Below, one piece after another: positions 17,675 through 26,849 of a stretch of 64,000 nucleotides of DNA; within the stretch, counting starts at the first letter, position 1; the number at the start of each line of letters is the position of its first letter. The DNA comes from Streptomyces cavernae (GTDB lineage Bacteria; Actinomycetota; Actinomycetes; Streptomycetales; Streptomycetaceae): assembly GCF_004023625.1 (NCBI RefSeq), contig NZ_RPDJ01000001.1, positions 1 through 64,000 on the forward strand. Reading direction: 5' to 3'. The position numbers and the translations under genes are program-made. The notes beneath the pieces were generated by a model, which was not told the origin of the DNA, did not search any database, and was given only the letters and a program-made list of their open reading frames with translations.

Positions 17675-18895
17675 CTACAGACCGGCGGCCGCGCGCAGTT
17701 CGCCGACGCGGTCGGTGCGCTCCCAGGTGAAGTCGGGCAGTTCGCGGCCGAAGTGGCCATAGGCCGCGGTCTGCGCGTAGATCGGCCGCAGCAGGTCGAG
17801 GTCGCGGATGATGGCGGCCGGGCGCAGGTCGAAGACCTCACCGATGGCACGTTCGATCGTGGCCTGCGGGACGAGGGCCGTGCCGAAGGTCTCCACGAAT
17901 AGACCGACCGGCTCGGCCTTGCCGATCGCGTAGGCCACCTGCACTTCGCAGCGGGCGGCCAGGCCCGCGGCGACCACGTTCTTGGCGACCCAGCGCATCG
18001 CGTAGGCGGCCGAGCGGTCCACCTTGGAGGGGTCCTTGCCGGAGAACGCGCCACCGCCGTGGCGGGCCATGCCGCCGTAGGTGTCGATGATGATCTTCCG
18101 GCCGGTCAGACCCGCGTCACCCATCGGACCGCCGATCTCGAACCGGCCGGTGGGGTTGACCAGCAGACGGTAGTCGTCGCACTCCAGCTTGATGCCGTCG
18201 TCGGCCAGGCCGTTCAGGACGTGTTCGACCACGTGACGGCGGATGTCGGGGGTGAGCAGCGCGGCGAGGTCGACGTCGCTCGCGTGCTGCGAGGAGACGA
18301 CGACGGTGTCCAGACGGACCGGTTTGCTGCCCAGGTACTCGACGGTGACCTGCGTCTTGCCGTCGGGACGCAGATAGGGCACGGTGCCGTACTTGCGGAC
18401 CTCGGTCAGCCGACGGGACAGCCGGTGGGCGAGCTCGATGGGCAGGGGCATCAGGGACGGCGTCTCGTCGGTGGCGTAACCGAACATCAGGCCCTGGTCA
18501 CCCGCGCCCTGCCGGCCCAGCTCGTCCACCTCCCCGCCCGCGACCCCCTCGCTCCGCGCCTCGTACGCCGAGTCGACACCCTGCGCGATGTCCGGGGACT
18601 GTGTGCCGATCGACACGGACACCCCGCACGAGGCGCCGTCGAAGCCCTTCGCGGAGGAGTCGTAGCCGATCTGCAGGAGCTTCTCGCGGACGAGCTGGGC
18701 GATCGGGGCGTGGGCCTTGGTCGTGACCTCACCGGCCACATGCACCAGCCCCGTGGTGATCAGCGTTTCCACCGCCACACGCGAGGTGGGGTCCTCGCGC
18801 AGCAGCGCGTCGAGGATGGTGTCGCTGATCTGGTCGGCGATCTTGTCGGGATGGCCCTCGGTGACGGACTCCGAGGTGAACAGGCGACGGGACAC
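17675..18895 (-). CDS. metK: S-adenosylmethionine synthetase
   Basis: The 406-residue full-length enzyme joins methionine and ATP to [15 protein letters not shown] (methionine/ATP site), [12 protein letters not shown] and the P-loop-like [15 protein letters not shown] are intact. It is last in a minus-strand run that starts with the adenylation gene at 24.5 kb and follows the MTA/SAH nucleosidase gene by 39 bases. A metK inside a biosynthetic operon normally backs up the housekeeping copy when a pathway uses much SAM. Whether a second metK exists cannot be seen here. Confidence 0.96.
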   Translation of the reverse strand: MSRRLFTSESVTEGHPDKIADQISDTILDALLREDPTSRVAVETLITTGLVHVAGEVTTKAHAPIAQLVREKLLQIGYDSSAKGFDGASCGVSVSIGTQSPDIAQGVDSAYEARSEGVAGGEVDELGRQGAGDQGLMFGYATDETPSLMPLPIELAHRLSRRLTEVRKYGTVPYLRPDGKTQVTVEYLGSKPVRLDTVVVSSQHASDVDLAALLTPDIRRHVVEHVLNGLADDGIKLECDDYRLLVNPTGRFEIGGPMGDAGLTGRKIIIDTYGGMARHGGGAFSGKDPSKVDRSAAYAMRWVAKNVVAAGLAARCEVQVAYAIGKAEPVGLFVETFGTALVPQATIERAIGEVFDLRPAAIIRDLDLLRPIYAQTAAYGHFGRELPDFTWERTDRVGELRAAAGL

Positions 18896-18934
18896 AACGC
18901 TCCCTTGGGTGCGGCGGCTGTCGGCGACGAGGCC

Positions 18935-19633
18935 CTACGAGGCGCGGGGCGCGGACAGCGGGTGGACGGTGAAGGTGGCGGACGTGGGTGCGGGAAGGGG
19001 GAGCCAGCGGGGTGCGCCCGGCGATGCGACGTGGTCCTCCACCCAGGTGGCAAGGACCCCGGCCGCGTGGTCCACGGCCTCGGGCCAGGTCGTGCCAGCG
19101 CTCTCGTCGGCCTGGTCGCTCACGAACTTGACGAGACGTACGGGGATGGCGAGGTGCTGGGCCACGGTCGCGACGGCGTACCCCTCCATGTCGACGAGAT
19201 CGGCCTCGCGGGAGAGCCGTTCGCGGACGGCGGAGTCCGTGACGAAGGTGTCCCCGGTCGCCAGGGTCGGCCCCGGCGAAGGGGCCAGGTCGAGCGGAGC
19301 GCCGTAGACACGGCCGCCGATCTGCTGCAACAGCGCCGTGTCGAGGTCGTGCTGGACGACCCGGGAGACCTCGTGGACTCCCAGCAAACCCTCCTTCAGC
19401 GCTCCCGCCGTGCCCAGATTGACGATTTCGCGGGGCCGCTCGTCCCGGGACAGCGTGAGCGCGAGGGACGCCGCCGCGTTGACCTTCCCCATCCCGGTGA
19501 CGAGGACGGGGAACCGGCCGTCCAGATGTGCCGCCTCCTCCTCCACGGCCGCGACGATCAGGGCACGGTCGTGGCGGATCTCGCCGATGAGGCGAGGGCG
19601 GAACGCCTGGTCGGCGACCGGGGGAACGGACAC
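18935..19633 (-). CDS. 5'-methylthioadenosine/S-adenosylhomocysteine nucleosidase-like protein
   Basis: The 232-residue PNP/UDP-phosphorylase-family protein has the N-terminal AAVEEEA (catalytic Glu region), GMGKVNAA, NLGTAGAL, DMEGYAVA (ribose-binding Met-Glu) and FVSDQAD (catalytic Asp). MTA/SAH nucleosidases cleave the spent forms of SAM to adenine and a thio-ribose. Futalosine hydrolase and adenosylhopane nucleosidase are close relatives, but the metK neighbour favours MTA/SAH. GTG at 19633 follows AGGAAG. Together with metK it forms a local SAM supply and clean-up pair. Confidence 0.8.
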   Translation of the reverse strand: MSVPPVADQAFRPRLIGEIRHDRALIVAAVEEEAAHLDGRFPVLVTGMGKVNAAASLALTLSRDERPREIVNLGTAGALKEGLLGVHEVSRVVQHDLDTALLQQIGGRVYGAPLDLAPSPGPTLATGDTFVTDSAVRERLSREADLVDMEGYAVATVAQHLAIPVRLVKFVSDQADESAGTTWPEAVDHAAGVLATWVEDHVASPGAPRWLPLPAPTSATFTVHPLSAPRAS

Positions 19634-19745
19634 GGTGCTTCCTGCCTTTCGCTGTCGTCCCGGACGGGACCGACCGCAGCCAGTGCTGTGGCCGACCCCG
19701 CCGAAGTGCCGCGGCCGGGCCGGCACCGCGCACGTCGTCGGGCGG

Positions 19746-20264
19746 TCACCCGACCGGCCGCTCGGTGTCGAAGTCGTCGAGGTAGGCCCGCTTCGCGGCG
19801 GTGTCACGCGCCGACCGCAGATAGACCGACCAGGCGCGGCGCTCGTGTCCGGTCACGTCCAGTTCGACGACGTCCTGCGTGGCGAGCTGAAGACCGGGCT
19901 CCTGTTCGTACGGGACGAAGCCGCCGCCGGTCCGGGCGTAGATCGCCTGGACCAGCTCGTTGCGGTCGCGCCACACGCAGACCTGCATGAAGTAGTTGTC
20001 GCCGCAGCGGTGCAGCAGCACGTAGCCGAGCTCCTTGCGGAAAGCCAGCCGTCCGGCCGCCTCCTCGGCCCGCAGGAAGGCCCGCGCCTCCTCGCTCACC
20101 GCGGGTGTGGCGTCCTGCTCCGCACCGCGGATGTCGTACCACTTCAGGCAGGCACCCGGCAGGACCAGATGCCCTCCGGGATGGCTGCGGTGCAGGGTGT
20201 GCACCCAGTCGTCGTACTCGGCGTAGCCGGTGAGGTCGCCGAGGTTCTCCGCCACTGTCGGCAC
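19746..20264 (-). CDS. Conserved-looking protein of unknown function
   Basis: The 172-residue soluble protein has no signal or membrane segment. Features include a WVHTLHRSHPGGHLVLPG segment near the N-terminus, a Cys in GACLKWY and a Cys in LLHRCGDNYF. I recognise no family. GTG at 20264 has a GGAGG ribosome site five bases away. It lies between the transglutaminase-fold gene (100 bases upstream) and the nucleosidase gene in the same operon, so it most likely works in the amino-acid-unit pathway, as an enzyme or binding protein of unknown chemistry. Confidence 0.7.
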   Translation of the reverse strand: MPTVAENLGDLTGYAEYDDWVHTLHRSHPGGHLVLPGACLKWYDIRGAEQDATPAVSEEARAFLRAEEAAGRLAFRKELGYVLLHRCGDNYFMQVCVWRDRNELVQAIYARTGGGFVPYEQEPGLQLATQDVVELDVTGHERRAWSVYLRSARDTAAKRAYLDDFDTERPVG

Positions 20265-20364
20265 AGTGACCTCCGTTTCTGCGGGTGGGTTCCGGCGGGT
20301 GACGGGCCGTCCGGTGCGGCCGGGCCCGGCGGGGGGACCGGGGCGGGCCGCACCGGACGCCCTG

Positions 20365-21087
20365 TCATGCCGTCGCGGCTTCGGCCTCGTCGGCCAGTGA
20401 GCCGGCGACGGTGGTGTGGGCACTGGCGAACAGTCGCGGGTGCGCCTGCCGGATCCCGCCGACCACCAGGTCGTAGGGGACGTCGTCGAAGGAGCCGTGT
20501 TCCCGCAGGAACTCCATGTGCCGTCGGCCGCTGTCGTCGAACGGGTGGTAAAGGCTGTCGGTCCGGCCGTCGAAGTCCAGCGGTTTGATCTTGTAGAGCC
20601 GGCAGAGGAGCTTGTTGAAGACGGGGGTGGCCTTCACCCAGGTGCCGTCGAGGTGCGCGACGGTCAGGCTGTGGAAGCGGAAGACGTCTCCGCCGACCAG
20701 CTCGCGAAGGCGCGGGGAGGCGAGGTGGTTGCGCACGTCGCCGTAGTAGACCCGGCTCGGGATGCCCACGGCGCGCAGTGCGGCCGCGTACAGGATGGAC
20801 TTGTGCACGCAGAACCCGAAGCCCTTCTCCAGCACACCGGTCGCGCTCAGGCCGTGCCGGGTCAGATCGGCGCCGTACACCTCGTAGGTGATGCCGTCCC
20901 GGACTGCGTAGTAGAGGGCTATGGCCTTCTGGATGTCGGTTTCGGTGTCGGCCGCGCGGGCGAGGGTCTTGTCCACGAACGCGCGGACGGTCGGCGAGGT
21001 GTGGTCCAGGAACTCTGTCGCGGCCAGCGTGGCCGCGTCGGTGACGGTGCCGGCCGCGGGATCGGCGACACCGGTGTGCTCTGCCAT
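20365..21087 (-). CDS. Transglutaminase-fold protein
   Basis: The 240-residue protein has the papain-like transglutaminase core: GFCVHKSILYAAALRAVGIP (Cys93), FRFHSLTVAHLDGTW (His139) and WVKATPVFN, where the family often has Asp but here shows Thr, as in many bacterial members with WVKATPAFN. Proteins of this fold hydrolyse or form amides, and some act as acyl-transfer or protease-like enzymes. In this operon it could move or release the carrier-bound amino acid, by analogy only. ATG at 21087. Substrate unknown. Confidence 0.78.
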   Translation of the reverse strand: MAEHTGVADPAAGTVTDAATLAATEFLDHTSPTVRAFVDKTLARAADTETDIQKAIALYYAVRDGITYEVYGADLTRHGLSATGVLEKGFGFCVHKSILYAAALRAVGIPSRVYYGDVRNHLASPRLRELVGGDVFRFHSLTVAHLDGTWVKATPVFNKLLCRLYKIKPLDFDGRTDSLYHPFDDSGRRHMEFLREHGSFDDVPYDLVVGGIRQAHPRLFASAHTTVAGSLADEAEAATA

Positions 21088-21145
21088 GTTCTCGGGATTC
21101 CTTCCAGGTCCTTGTGCAGGGGGCCTTCGGCCGGTCCCTTGCGGG

Positions 21146-21235
21146 GGTTCTCTCGCAGGCCCCGTCCAGGTCCTCTAGTGGGTTCTGTCGCTGGCCCCTT
21201 CCAGGTCCTCTCGCGGTTCTCTCGCAGGTCCTACG
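21146..21235. repeat. About 2.5 copies of a 34-base imperfect tandem repeat
   Basis: Units start GGTTCTCTCGCAGGCCCC (21146), GGTTCTGTCGCTGGCCCC (21181) and GGTTCTCTCGCAGGTCC (21215), between the flavoenzyme and transglutaminase-fold genes. The last unit runs into the end of the flavoenzyme gene. Confidence 0.75.
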
Positions 21236-22394
21236 CGGACCTGACCGGACGGTTCAGCCCCATGAGGGAGGCCAGACGGTGGCGCTGGATCTCCGAGGTA
21301 CCGGAGTAGATCCGCCCGCCGACGGCGTCCCGCAGGTCCTTCTCGACCCCGTACTCGCTGACGTAGCCGTAACCGCCGAAGACCTGGATCGCGTTCAGCG
21401 CGGAGCGCACGTTCGCTTCGCTCACCACCAGCTTGGTCATGGCGATGTCACTGGCGACGTCGGCCTTGGACTGCAGCTTCTCGGCGGTGTCGTAGATCCA
21501 CTTCTGTGAGGTCTCCAGATCGATCCGCATCTCGACGATCATGTTGGCGACCGACTGGTTCGCGCCGATGACCGAGCCGAACTGGGTACGGGTCCGGGCG
21601 TACTCCACGCACCGCTCCAGCCGCCGGCGCATCTCCCCGACGATGATCCCGAAGCCGCACAGGATCTCCCACTTCATGACGTGGTCGAAGATCAGGAAAC
21701 CGGCGCCCTTGCTGCCGACCACATGGTCCCGGGGCACCCGGACGTCGTCCAGGAAGACCTCGGCCAGCGGTGAACTGCGCAGTCCCATCTTCGATATGGG
21801 GCTGCCGACCGACAGGCCCGGCGACTCCCGGCGCACCAGGAAGGCGGTGATCCCCGCGAGATCCCCTGGCGCGCCGGTACGGGCGTAGACGACGATCAGG
21901 TCGGCGATGGAACCGTTGCTGATGAACGCCTTGCTGCCGTTGAGGACGAAGTCGTCGCCGTCCACGACGGCGGTGGTGTGCATCCCCATCACGTCCGAGC
22001 CGCCGGAGGGTTCGGTGATGGCGTGCGCGCCGATCATCGTGCCGGCACAGATCTCCGGAAGGTAGCGGGCCTTGAGCGCCGAGGAACCGAAGCGCTGGAG
22101 CGGGACGCCGGTGCTCACCATGTGGGTGGATACCGAGAAGTTCAACCCGGAGTCCTGGCAGCCGTATCCGAGCTGTTCCAGCACGTGGACGGTGGTCAGC
22201 AGGTCCTTGCCCAGGCCCCCGTGGCGCGGGTCGAAGGGCAGCCCGAACAGGCCGACGTCCTTGAGCCGCTGCCAGCCGTCCCGGTCGAAGGTGCCGGTCC
22301 GGTCCCGTTCGAGGTGGTCGGCGCCGAGCTTCGCGGCGACGGCGCCGATCGCCTCACGCAGTTCCTGCTGTTCCTCGCTCCAGCGCATCATCAC
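21231..22394 (-). CDS. Acyl-CoA dehydrogenase-fold flavoenzyme, probable aminoacyl-carrier-protein dehydrogenase
   Basis: The 387-residue ACAD-fold protein has AITEPSGGSD and KAFISNGSIAD for FAD binding, RTQFGSVIG and the C-terminal IYSGTSEIQRH. The usual MCAD-type catalytic Glu (YEGT) is Ser364 here. A Glu at 243 (MKWEILCG) sits where isovaleryl-CoA and prolyl-carrier dehydrogenases (PltE, PigA/RedW types) keep their base. With a free carrier protein and adenylation enzyme in the same operon, oxidation of a carrier-bound amino acid is the best guess. Start is GTG 22394 or ATG 22391. It lies 13 bases after the cupin gene. Confidence 0.85.
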   Translation of the reverse strand: MMMRWSEEQQELREAIGAVAAKLGADHLERDRTGTFDRDGWQRLKDVGLFGLPFDPRHGGLGKDLLTTVHVLEQLGYGCQDSGLNFSVSTHMVSTGVPLQRFGSSALKARYLPEICAGTMIGAHAITEPSGGSDVMGMHTTAVVDGDDFVLNGSKAFISNGSIADLIVVYARTGAPGDLAGITAFLVRRESPGLSVGSPISKMGLRSSPLAEVFLDDVRVPRDHVVGSKGAGFLIFDHVMKWEILCGFGIIVGEMRRRLERCVEYARTRTQFGSVIGANQSVANMIVEMRIDLETSQKWIYDTAEKLQSKADVASDIAMTKLVVSEANVRSALNAIQVFGGYGYVSEYGVEKDLRDAVGGRIYSGTSEIQRHRLASLMGLNRPVRSA

Positions 22395-22407
22395 GGGGGT
22401 CCGTTCC

Positions 22408-22785
22408 TCAGTACTCGGAGAAGGCTTCGTCGCTGAGCGTGTGGCGCTCGTCGCCCCTCAGCGGCGGGTTGAACACGCTGACCAGTTCCAGGTCCTGGTC
22501 GGGAGCGGCGATCAGGAAGTGGGCGTCGTGGTCGTCGAGGACGTACAGCACACCGGGGGTGAGGTCCTGGGCGACGCTGCCGTCGGCGGCCTCCACGCGG
22601 CCCGAGCCGGCGATGCAGTAGCACGCCTCCAGATGGCGCCGGTACTGCAGCCGGGACTTGGTGCCCGCGCGGACGACGGTGTGGCAGATGCCGAAGCCCA
22701 TGTTGTCCGCCTCGACCAGGAGGCGGTGGCTCGGGCCGCTTCCCCACTCGACCGGGGTGACCTTCGCCTTCTCGCGAATGAACAT
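22408..22785 (-). CDS. Ectoine synthase-like cupin (EctC family)
   Basis: The 125-residue single-domain cupin matches EctC over its whole length. The iron ligands of ectoine synthase have counterparts Glu53 (HLEACYC), Tyr81 (LYVLDDHD) and His89. Substrate-contact residues Trp14, Arg21, Tyr48, His51, Phe105, Glu113 and His115 also appear kept. EctC closes N-gamma-acetyl-diaminobutyrate to a tetrahydropyrimidine by water loss. No ectA, ectB or ectD lies here, although a GNAT gene stands at 28.7 kb. A cyclisation of an acylated amino acid within this pathway is likely; the true substrate is unknown. ATG 22785 after AGGGA. Confidence 0.88.
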   Translation of the reverse strand: MFIREKAKVTPVEWGSGPSHRLLVEADNMGFGICHTVVRAGTKSRLQYRRHLEACYCIAGSGRVEAADGSVAQDLTPGVLYVLDDHDAHFLIAAPDQDLELVSVFNPPLRGDERHTLSDEAFSEY

Positions 22786-22832
22786 GTTTCCCTGTCTTTC
22801 TCCTGAGTGTGGATGTCGGAAGGAGCGGGGGG

Positions 22833-23093
22833 TTACTCGGGGGCGGTGACGCCCGCGAAGCGCTGGACGGCCTTCTCGATGGCGGCGACGGACCGGAAGT
22901 CGTCCGGGGAGATCTCCAGGTCGGCGAACGGTATGTCGTAGCGGTCGCCCAGCCATTCGATGAACCGCAGGAGATCCAGGCTGCTGATCACGCCGGTCTC
23001 CAGCAGGTCGTAGGACGGGTCCAGCTCCGAGGCGGGGGTGCCGGGCAGGTACTCCGCCACGATGTGCGCGGTGATGTCGCGTTGGATGGTCAT
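22833..23093 (-). CDS. Free-standing acyl/peptidyl carrier protein
   Basis: The 86-residue carrier protein has the four-helix pattern and the attachment site [11 protein letters not shown], where Ser38 should carry phosphopantetheine (SSL replaces the common DSL). Its ATG overlaps the stop of the adenylation gene (ATGA), so the two are made in step. It most likely carries the amino acid activated by that enzyme and presents it to the ACAD-fold flavoenzyme and perhaps the cupin. Confidence 0.9.
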   Translation of the reverse strand: MTIQRDITAHIVAEYLPGTPASELDPSYDLLETGVISSLDLLRFIEWLGDRYDIPFADLEISPDDFRSVAAIEKAVQRFAGVTAPE

Positions 23094-24544
23094 TCGATCT
23101 TCTCCAGGAGGAGTCGACGGCTCACCTTGCCGGTGGGCCCGATCGGCAGCGGGTCGGTCATCAGGTGGAAGGCGGCGGGAATGGCAGCCCGGTTGACCTT
23201 GGCGGCGCAGTAGCTGCGCAGCCGCAGTCCGGTCACCGCGTCGTCGCTCGGTCTGACGAACGCGTGCAGTGCACGTCCCGAGACGGGGTGCGGCACGGCC
23301 ACCACGGCCGCCTCGGTGACGCCCTCGTGGGCCTGGAGGACCTGTTCGATCTCCTCCAGGTTGATGCGTACGCCGCGCACCTTGACCTGCGAGTCGGTGC
23401 GGCCCACCAGGGCCAGTTCACCGACAGCGGAGCGGGTGACGACATCGCCGGTGCGGTACCAGGTGCGGCCCCCGCGGACGGTGAACCTGTCCTTCGCCCC
23501 GGTCTCGCCGAGGTATCCGCTGGTCTGGAACGGCGTCGAGACGACCAGTTCACCGGTGCCGGCACCCCGCAGGACCTCGCCGTCGGCGAGGAGCACCTCG
23601 GCCAGTACCCCCGGCAGGGGACTGCCCAGGGGCAGTACGTCCCGGTCGGCGGCCTCCGCGGCGCCGAAGGTGTGGATCATGCTGTCGTTCGTCTCGGTGC
23701 AGCCGTACACGTTGTGCATCCGTGCCGCCGGGAAGAGCCGGGACAGCCCGGCCCGCACCGACCGGGGCACATGGTCACCCGTCAGCAGCAGCTCGCGCAC
23801 CTCCGGGAACGCGGATCCGTCGCCCGCCTCGGTCAGCAGGCGGAAGAACATCGGCACCGCCTGCACGACGTGCGGCCGGGTGCTCGCCAGCAGCCCGAGC
23901 AGGCGCCTCGGGTCGACGTACCGGTCGTGGTCCACCGGTATGACACAACCGCCGTGCCGCAGCGTCGCCCAGATGTCCAGGAGCGTGAGGTCGAAGTTGA
24001 GCGGGGCGAAGTTGAGCACCCGTGTTCCGGTGCCCAGTGCGAAGGCGCTGCCGGCCCAGGAGACGAAGGCGTCGATGCCGTGCGCGCCCAGCGGTACGAG
24101 CTTGGGAGTGCCGGTGGAGCCGGAGGTGGTCAGCAGCAGGCTGGTGTCCGGCGGCAGCACCGGGGCGGCGTGCGGGTCGGCGGCCCCCGGACCGTGTGTC
24201 AGACCCTCGTCGGCGATCCCCAGCACCGCCTGACAGCCGCTGCGTTCCACGAGATCGGCCAAGAGTCCGCGGCCGATCTCCGTGGAGGCGAGCAGCAGTG
24301 GCCGTCCGGCGTGCATGCAGGCCAGCACCGTGGCGATCGCCGCCGGCGACTTCGCCGACTGGAGCGCGAGCGGTCGGCGGAGGTCGGGGTACCGGTCGGC
24401 GAGTTGCGCGCCGATCCGGTTCGCCGTCGCGACGAGTTCGGCGTAGGTGACGACCCGGTCCCCGGCGCCGCCGAACAGCAGTGCCGGTTCGTCCGGGCTG
24501 TGCTTTGCACGCGCCAAGACGTCTTCTGCCAGCGATCTGGACAT
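23090..24544 (-). CDS. Free-standing adenylation enzyme (amino-acid-activating type)
   Basis: The 484-residue ANL-family enzyme has core motifs [14 protein letters not shown] (A3), [10 protein letters not shown] (A4), VYGCTETND (A5), YRTGDVV (A7), [21 protein letters not shown] in two parts (A8) and [10 protein letters not shown] (A10 Lys). The Asp in the A4 motif aligns with Asp235 of NRPS A domains, which holds the alpha-amino group, so an amino acid is expected. The start of the specificity code (Asp-Leu-Leu) recalls prolyl-activating PltF relatives but later positions differ. ATG at 24544 is chosen for its G-run ribosome site. First gene of the operon running to metK. Confidence 0.88.
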   Translation of the reverse strand: MSRSLAEDVLARAKHSPDEPALLFGGAGDRVVTYAELVATANRIGAQLADRYPDLRRPLALQSAKSPAAIATVLACMHAGRPLLLASTEIGRGLLADLVERSGCQAVLGIADEGLTHGPGAADPHAAPVLPPDTSLLLTTSGSTGTPKLVPLGAHGIDAFVSWAGSAFALGTGTRVLNFAPLNFDLTLLDIWATLRHGGCVIPVDHDRYVDPRRLLGLLASTRPHVVQAVPMFFRLLTEAGDGSAFPEVRELLLTGDHVPRSVRAGLSRLFPAARMHNVYGCTETNDSMIHTFGAAEAADRDVLPLGSPLPGVLAEVLLADGEVLRGAGTGELVVSTPFQTSGYLGETGAKDRFTVRGGRTWYRTGDVVTRSAVGELALVGRTDSQVKVRGVRINLEEIEQVLQAHEGVTEAAVVAVPHPVSGRALHAFVRPSDDAVTGLRLRSYCAAKVNRAAIPAAFHLMTDPLPIGPTGKVSRRLLLEKIE

Positions 24545-24944
24545 GGCCCCCCATCGATCGAGAACCGGAGGACCCATGGTTCGTGTCCACCGACCGGATA
24601 AACCGTCAGGTACATCGTGACAGCGCGGGCTTGCGCTTTTCTTCGGACCAGAGGCGGGGTTTTCAACCAGTCCCTTGGACCTGTATTTCAGACTCCTTTT
24701 CGAGGAGCTCCACTCGCGACCCGCTAAATCCGTGACAGGTGCTTCGGGTGAATTACTGCTGACCTTTTTCGGAAAAGCAAGAAGCCCCGTCGGAGCGGCG
24801 TTGACCGGGAGGAATTCAACCGGTCCACGCCGCCCGGACGAGGCTTTGTACGAACGTTTCTCGCTAGCCGCCCGAGTACCGAGATCCGCCCGAGTGCCGA
24901 GATCCGCCCGAGTACCGAAAGGCCCGCCGCCCCGAATGGGAGCG
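24545..24944. other. Operon boundary: terminator plus presumed promoter of the adenylation operon
   Basis: 400 non-coding bases. The distal part holds the intrinsic terminator of the LuxR transcript (24783-24845), and repeated CGAGTACCGAGATCCGCC segments occur near 24870-24920. The promoter for the adenylation-to-metK operon must lie in 24545-24760, but no box is convincing. Confidence 0.6.
24783..24845 (-). terminator. Intrinsic terminator of the LuxR-side transcript
   Basis: On the minus strand a long stem (outer arms 24837-24845 and 24783-24791, then GCGGCGT/ACGCCGC and GACC/GGTC) is followed by a T-rich run in 24763-24782. It lies 100 bases after the LuxR stop and separates two transcripts. 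Confidence 0.8.
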
Positions 24945-25640
24945 CTAGAAGTCCCCGCTCTGCCGGCCGGCGAGAACGCCTCCGTCCCACGCGCGGACGA
25001 TGGCCTGCGCCCGGCTGCGTACGCCGAGCTTGCGCAGCAGGTTGGAGACGTGGAACTTGACGGTCTTCTCGCTCAGCACCAGGGCCTGGGCGACCTCGCC
25101 GTTGGACATGCCCGCCGCTATGAGATCGAAGATCTCCCGCTCCCGTGACGTCAGCGTCGGCACCTGGTGCGGCCCGGCCCGCACCGGGACGCGCCGCACC
25201 AGAAGTTCCACGAGCCGCCTGGTGAGCGGCGGCGGGAGCATCGCGTGGCCGGCCGAGACCGCACGGATCGTGGTGGCGATCTCGCTCAGCGCCGCGTCGT
25301 TCTGTACGAAGCCGTCCGCCCCGGCCCACAGGTACTCCAGCAAGGTGTCGTCGGCGCACTGGTCGATGAGTACGACCGCCGCGACCTCACGGGAGGTCTG
25401 CTGGATGACCGCACGCAGTATGTCGCCGGTATCCCAGCCGGGATCGGAGTCGTCGATCAGCACGACCCGCGGCCCCTCGGTGTCCAGCAGGTGCAGCAGT
25501 TGCGGCCCGGAGGCGGCCTCCCCGACCGCCTCCAGCTCCGGTTCCCCGGCCATGAGGGCCCGCAGTGCCGTGACGAGCAGCGGTCGGCGGGCCAGGACGG
25601 CGATCCGGACCGGCCGGGTGCCGGGATCGGTGGTGGGCAT
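24945..25640 (-). CDS. LuxR/NarL-type response regulator
   Basis: The 231-residue protein has an N-terminal receiver-like domain (VRIAVLARRPLLVTALR; VVLIDDSDPG containing the likely phospho-acceptor Asp) and a C-terminal HTH of LuxR type, LTSREREIFDLIAAG followed by SEKTVKFHVSNLLRKLGV. No sensor kinase gene is adjacent, so it may be an orphan or respond to a metabolite. ATG at 25640 is the first codon giving a normal-sized protein; the frame upstream runs through a repeat and is not coding. Probable local regulator of the amino-acid-unit genes. Confidence 0.9.
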   Translation of the reverse strand: MPTTDPGTRPVRIAVLARRPLLVTALRALMAGEPELEAVGEAASGPQLLHLLDTEGPRVVLIDDSDPGWDTGDILRAVIQQTSREVAAVVLIDQCADDTLLEYLWAGADGFVQNDAALSEIATTIRAVSAGHAMLPPPLTRRLVELLVRRVPVRAGPHQVPTLTSREREIFDLIAAGMSNGEVAQALVLSEKTVKFHVSNLLRKLGVRSRAQAIVRAWDGGVLAGRQSGDF

Positions 25641-25690
25641 CTGTGACGTCAACCTCCAAACATCCTGGACAAGAAGCCGAGGTGATGGGT

Positions 25691-25800
25691 GCCCCGGTTG
25701 GTGAAGGCGCTGCCCGGATTGCGGTTGGTGAACGGGCTGCCCCGGTTGCGGTTGGTGAACGGGCTGCCCCGGTTGCGGTTGGTGAAGGCGCTGCCCCGGA
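25691..25800. repeat. 27-base tandem repeat, about four units
   Basis: Units starting GCGGTTGGTGAACGGGCTGC at 25721 and 25748, a variant at 25775, and a diverged copy at 25691-25720. They fill the gap between the exporter and LuxR genes and end 16 bases before the exporter stop. Confidence 0.88.
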
Positions 25801-25816
25801 TGCCCGCCCCGGCCGG

Positions 25817-26794
25817 TCAGGGAGTGCGCCCGGCCCGGCCCGCGGGTTCCGCCTCGACGGCTTCCACGACCGTCGCGAACCGGGGCTCGGGCCCGGAGAC
25901 GACCGGGCCGCGCCCGAGCCGCGGCAGCCGCAGTTGGTTCTCGCCGACCAGGATGCTCGCCACGATCACCACGCCGCCGACGGGCACGTTCCAACTGATC
26001 GTCTCCCCGAGGAAGACGGCGCTGATGACCAGACTGATGAACGGAACGAGGTAGTTGACCGAGGAGGCGCCGGTGGCGCCGATGTCCGCGATGAGCCGGT
26101 TGTAGAGCACATAGGCCAGTCCGGTGCCGAACACTCCCAGCAGCACGATGCTGAGGGAGACCGACCAGGTGAACGACGGGGTGCGCCAGCCCAGGAACGG
26201 CAGCAACGCCGCCTGGATGACCAGCGCGACCAGGATCTGGGCACTCGCCGAGGACATCGGGGCGATACCGCGGTCGGACAGGAACTTGCGCACGAACACC
26301 GCATGGCCGGCGTAGATCCCGGCGACCGCCAGACAGGCCAGTTGGCCGCCCACGGTGCCCGTCGCCCCGTTCCATGGCGCGATGACCACGATGATTCCGG
26401 TGAAGCCGAGCGCCAGCCCGGCACTGCGCCGCACCGTCGCCCGTTCACTGCGCAGTTGTACGGTGGCCAGCGCCAGCGTCAGCAACGGAGTGGCTCCGGT
26501 GAGGACACCGGCCATGGCGGCGCTGGTGTGCTGCTCGCCCCAGGCGAGCAGCAGGAACGGGGCGACCATGCCCAGGATGGTCGTGACGGTGATGTGCACC
26601 CAGACGAAGCCGAAGCGGGGCAGCCTGGCCCCGGTCAGCGCGCCGATGCCGATCAGCACGACCGCCCCGAGGAGCAGCCGGGCCAGCACGAGCTGACCCG
26701 GGTTCAGCCCTTCGCCGGACACCTTGATCAGGGGGTAACTGGAGCCCCAGATGATTCCCAGGGCCACGAACTGCAGGGCGCTCACACGTTTCAC
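25817..26794 (-). CDS. EamA/DMT-family exporter
   Basis: The 325-residue membrane protein has ten predicted membrane helices in two EamA halves (first half from VALGIIWGSSYPLIKVSG, second from LACLAVAGIYAGHAVF). DMT transporters of this class commonly export amino acids or small metabolites. Its place between the tryptophan-synthase-like and LuxR genes suggests export of a pathway intermediate or product, or self-protection. GTG at 26794. The C-terminal 30 residues are a polar cytoplasmic tail. Confidence 0.88.
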   Translation of the reverse strand: MKRVSALQFVALGIIWGSSYPLIKVSGEGLNPGQLVLARLLLGAVVLIGIGALTGARLPRFGFVWVHITVTTILGMVAPFLLLAWGEQHTSAAMAGVLTGATPLLTLALATVQLRSERATVRRSAGLALGFTGIIVVIAPWNGATGTVGGQLACLAVAGIYAGHAVFVRKFLSDRGIAPMSSASAQILVALVIQAALLPFLGWRTPSFTWSVSLSIVLLGVFGTGLAYVLYNRLIADIGATGASSVNYLVPFISLVISAVFLGETISWNVPVGGVVIVASILVGENQLRLPRLGRGPVVSGPEPRFATVVEAVEAEPAGRAGRTP

Positions 26795-26849
26795 GCGATG
26801 GTCCCGTCCCTTCCCTCGTGCTCGCGGTTCGAAGGCGAGCCGGGCTGCG

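Noticed and set aside
17675..24544. Azetidine-2-carboxylate or aminocyclopropane-carboxylate synthesis from SAM
   Set aside because: SAM and MTA genes fit, but no methyltransferase-like azetidine synthase or ACC-synthase-like aminotransferase is present, so no specific product can be named.
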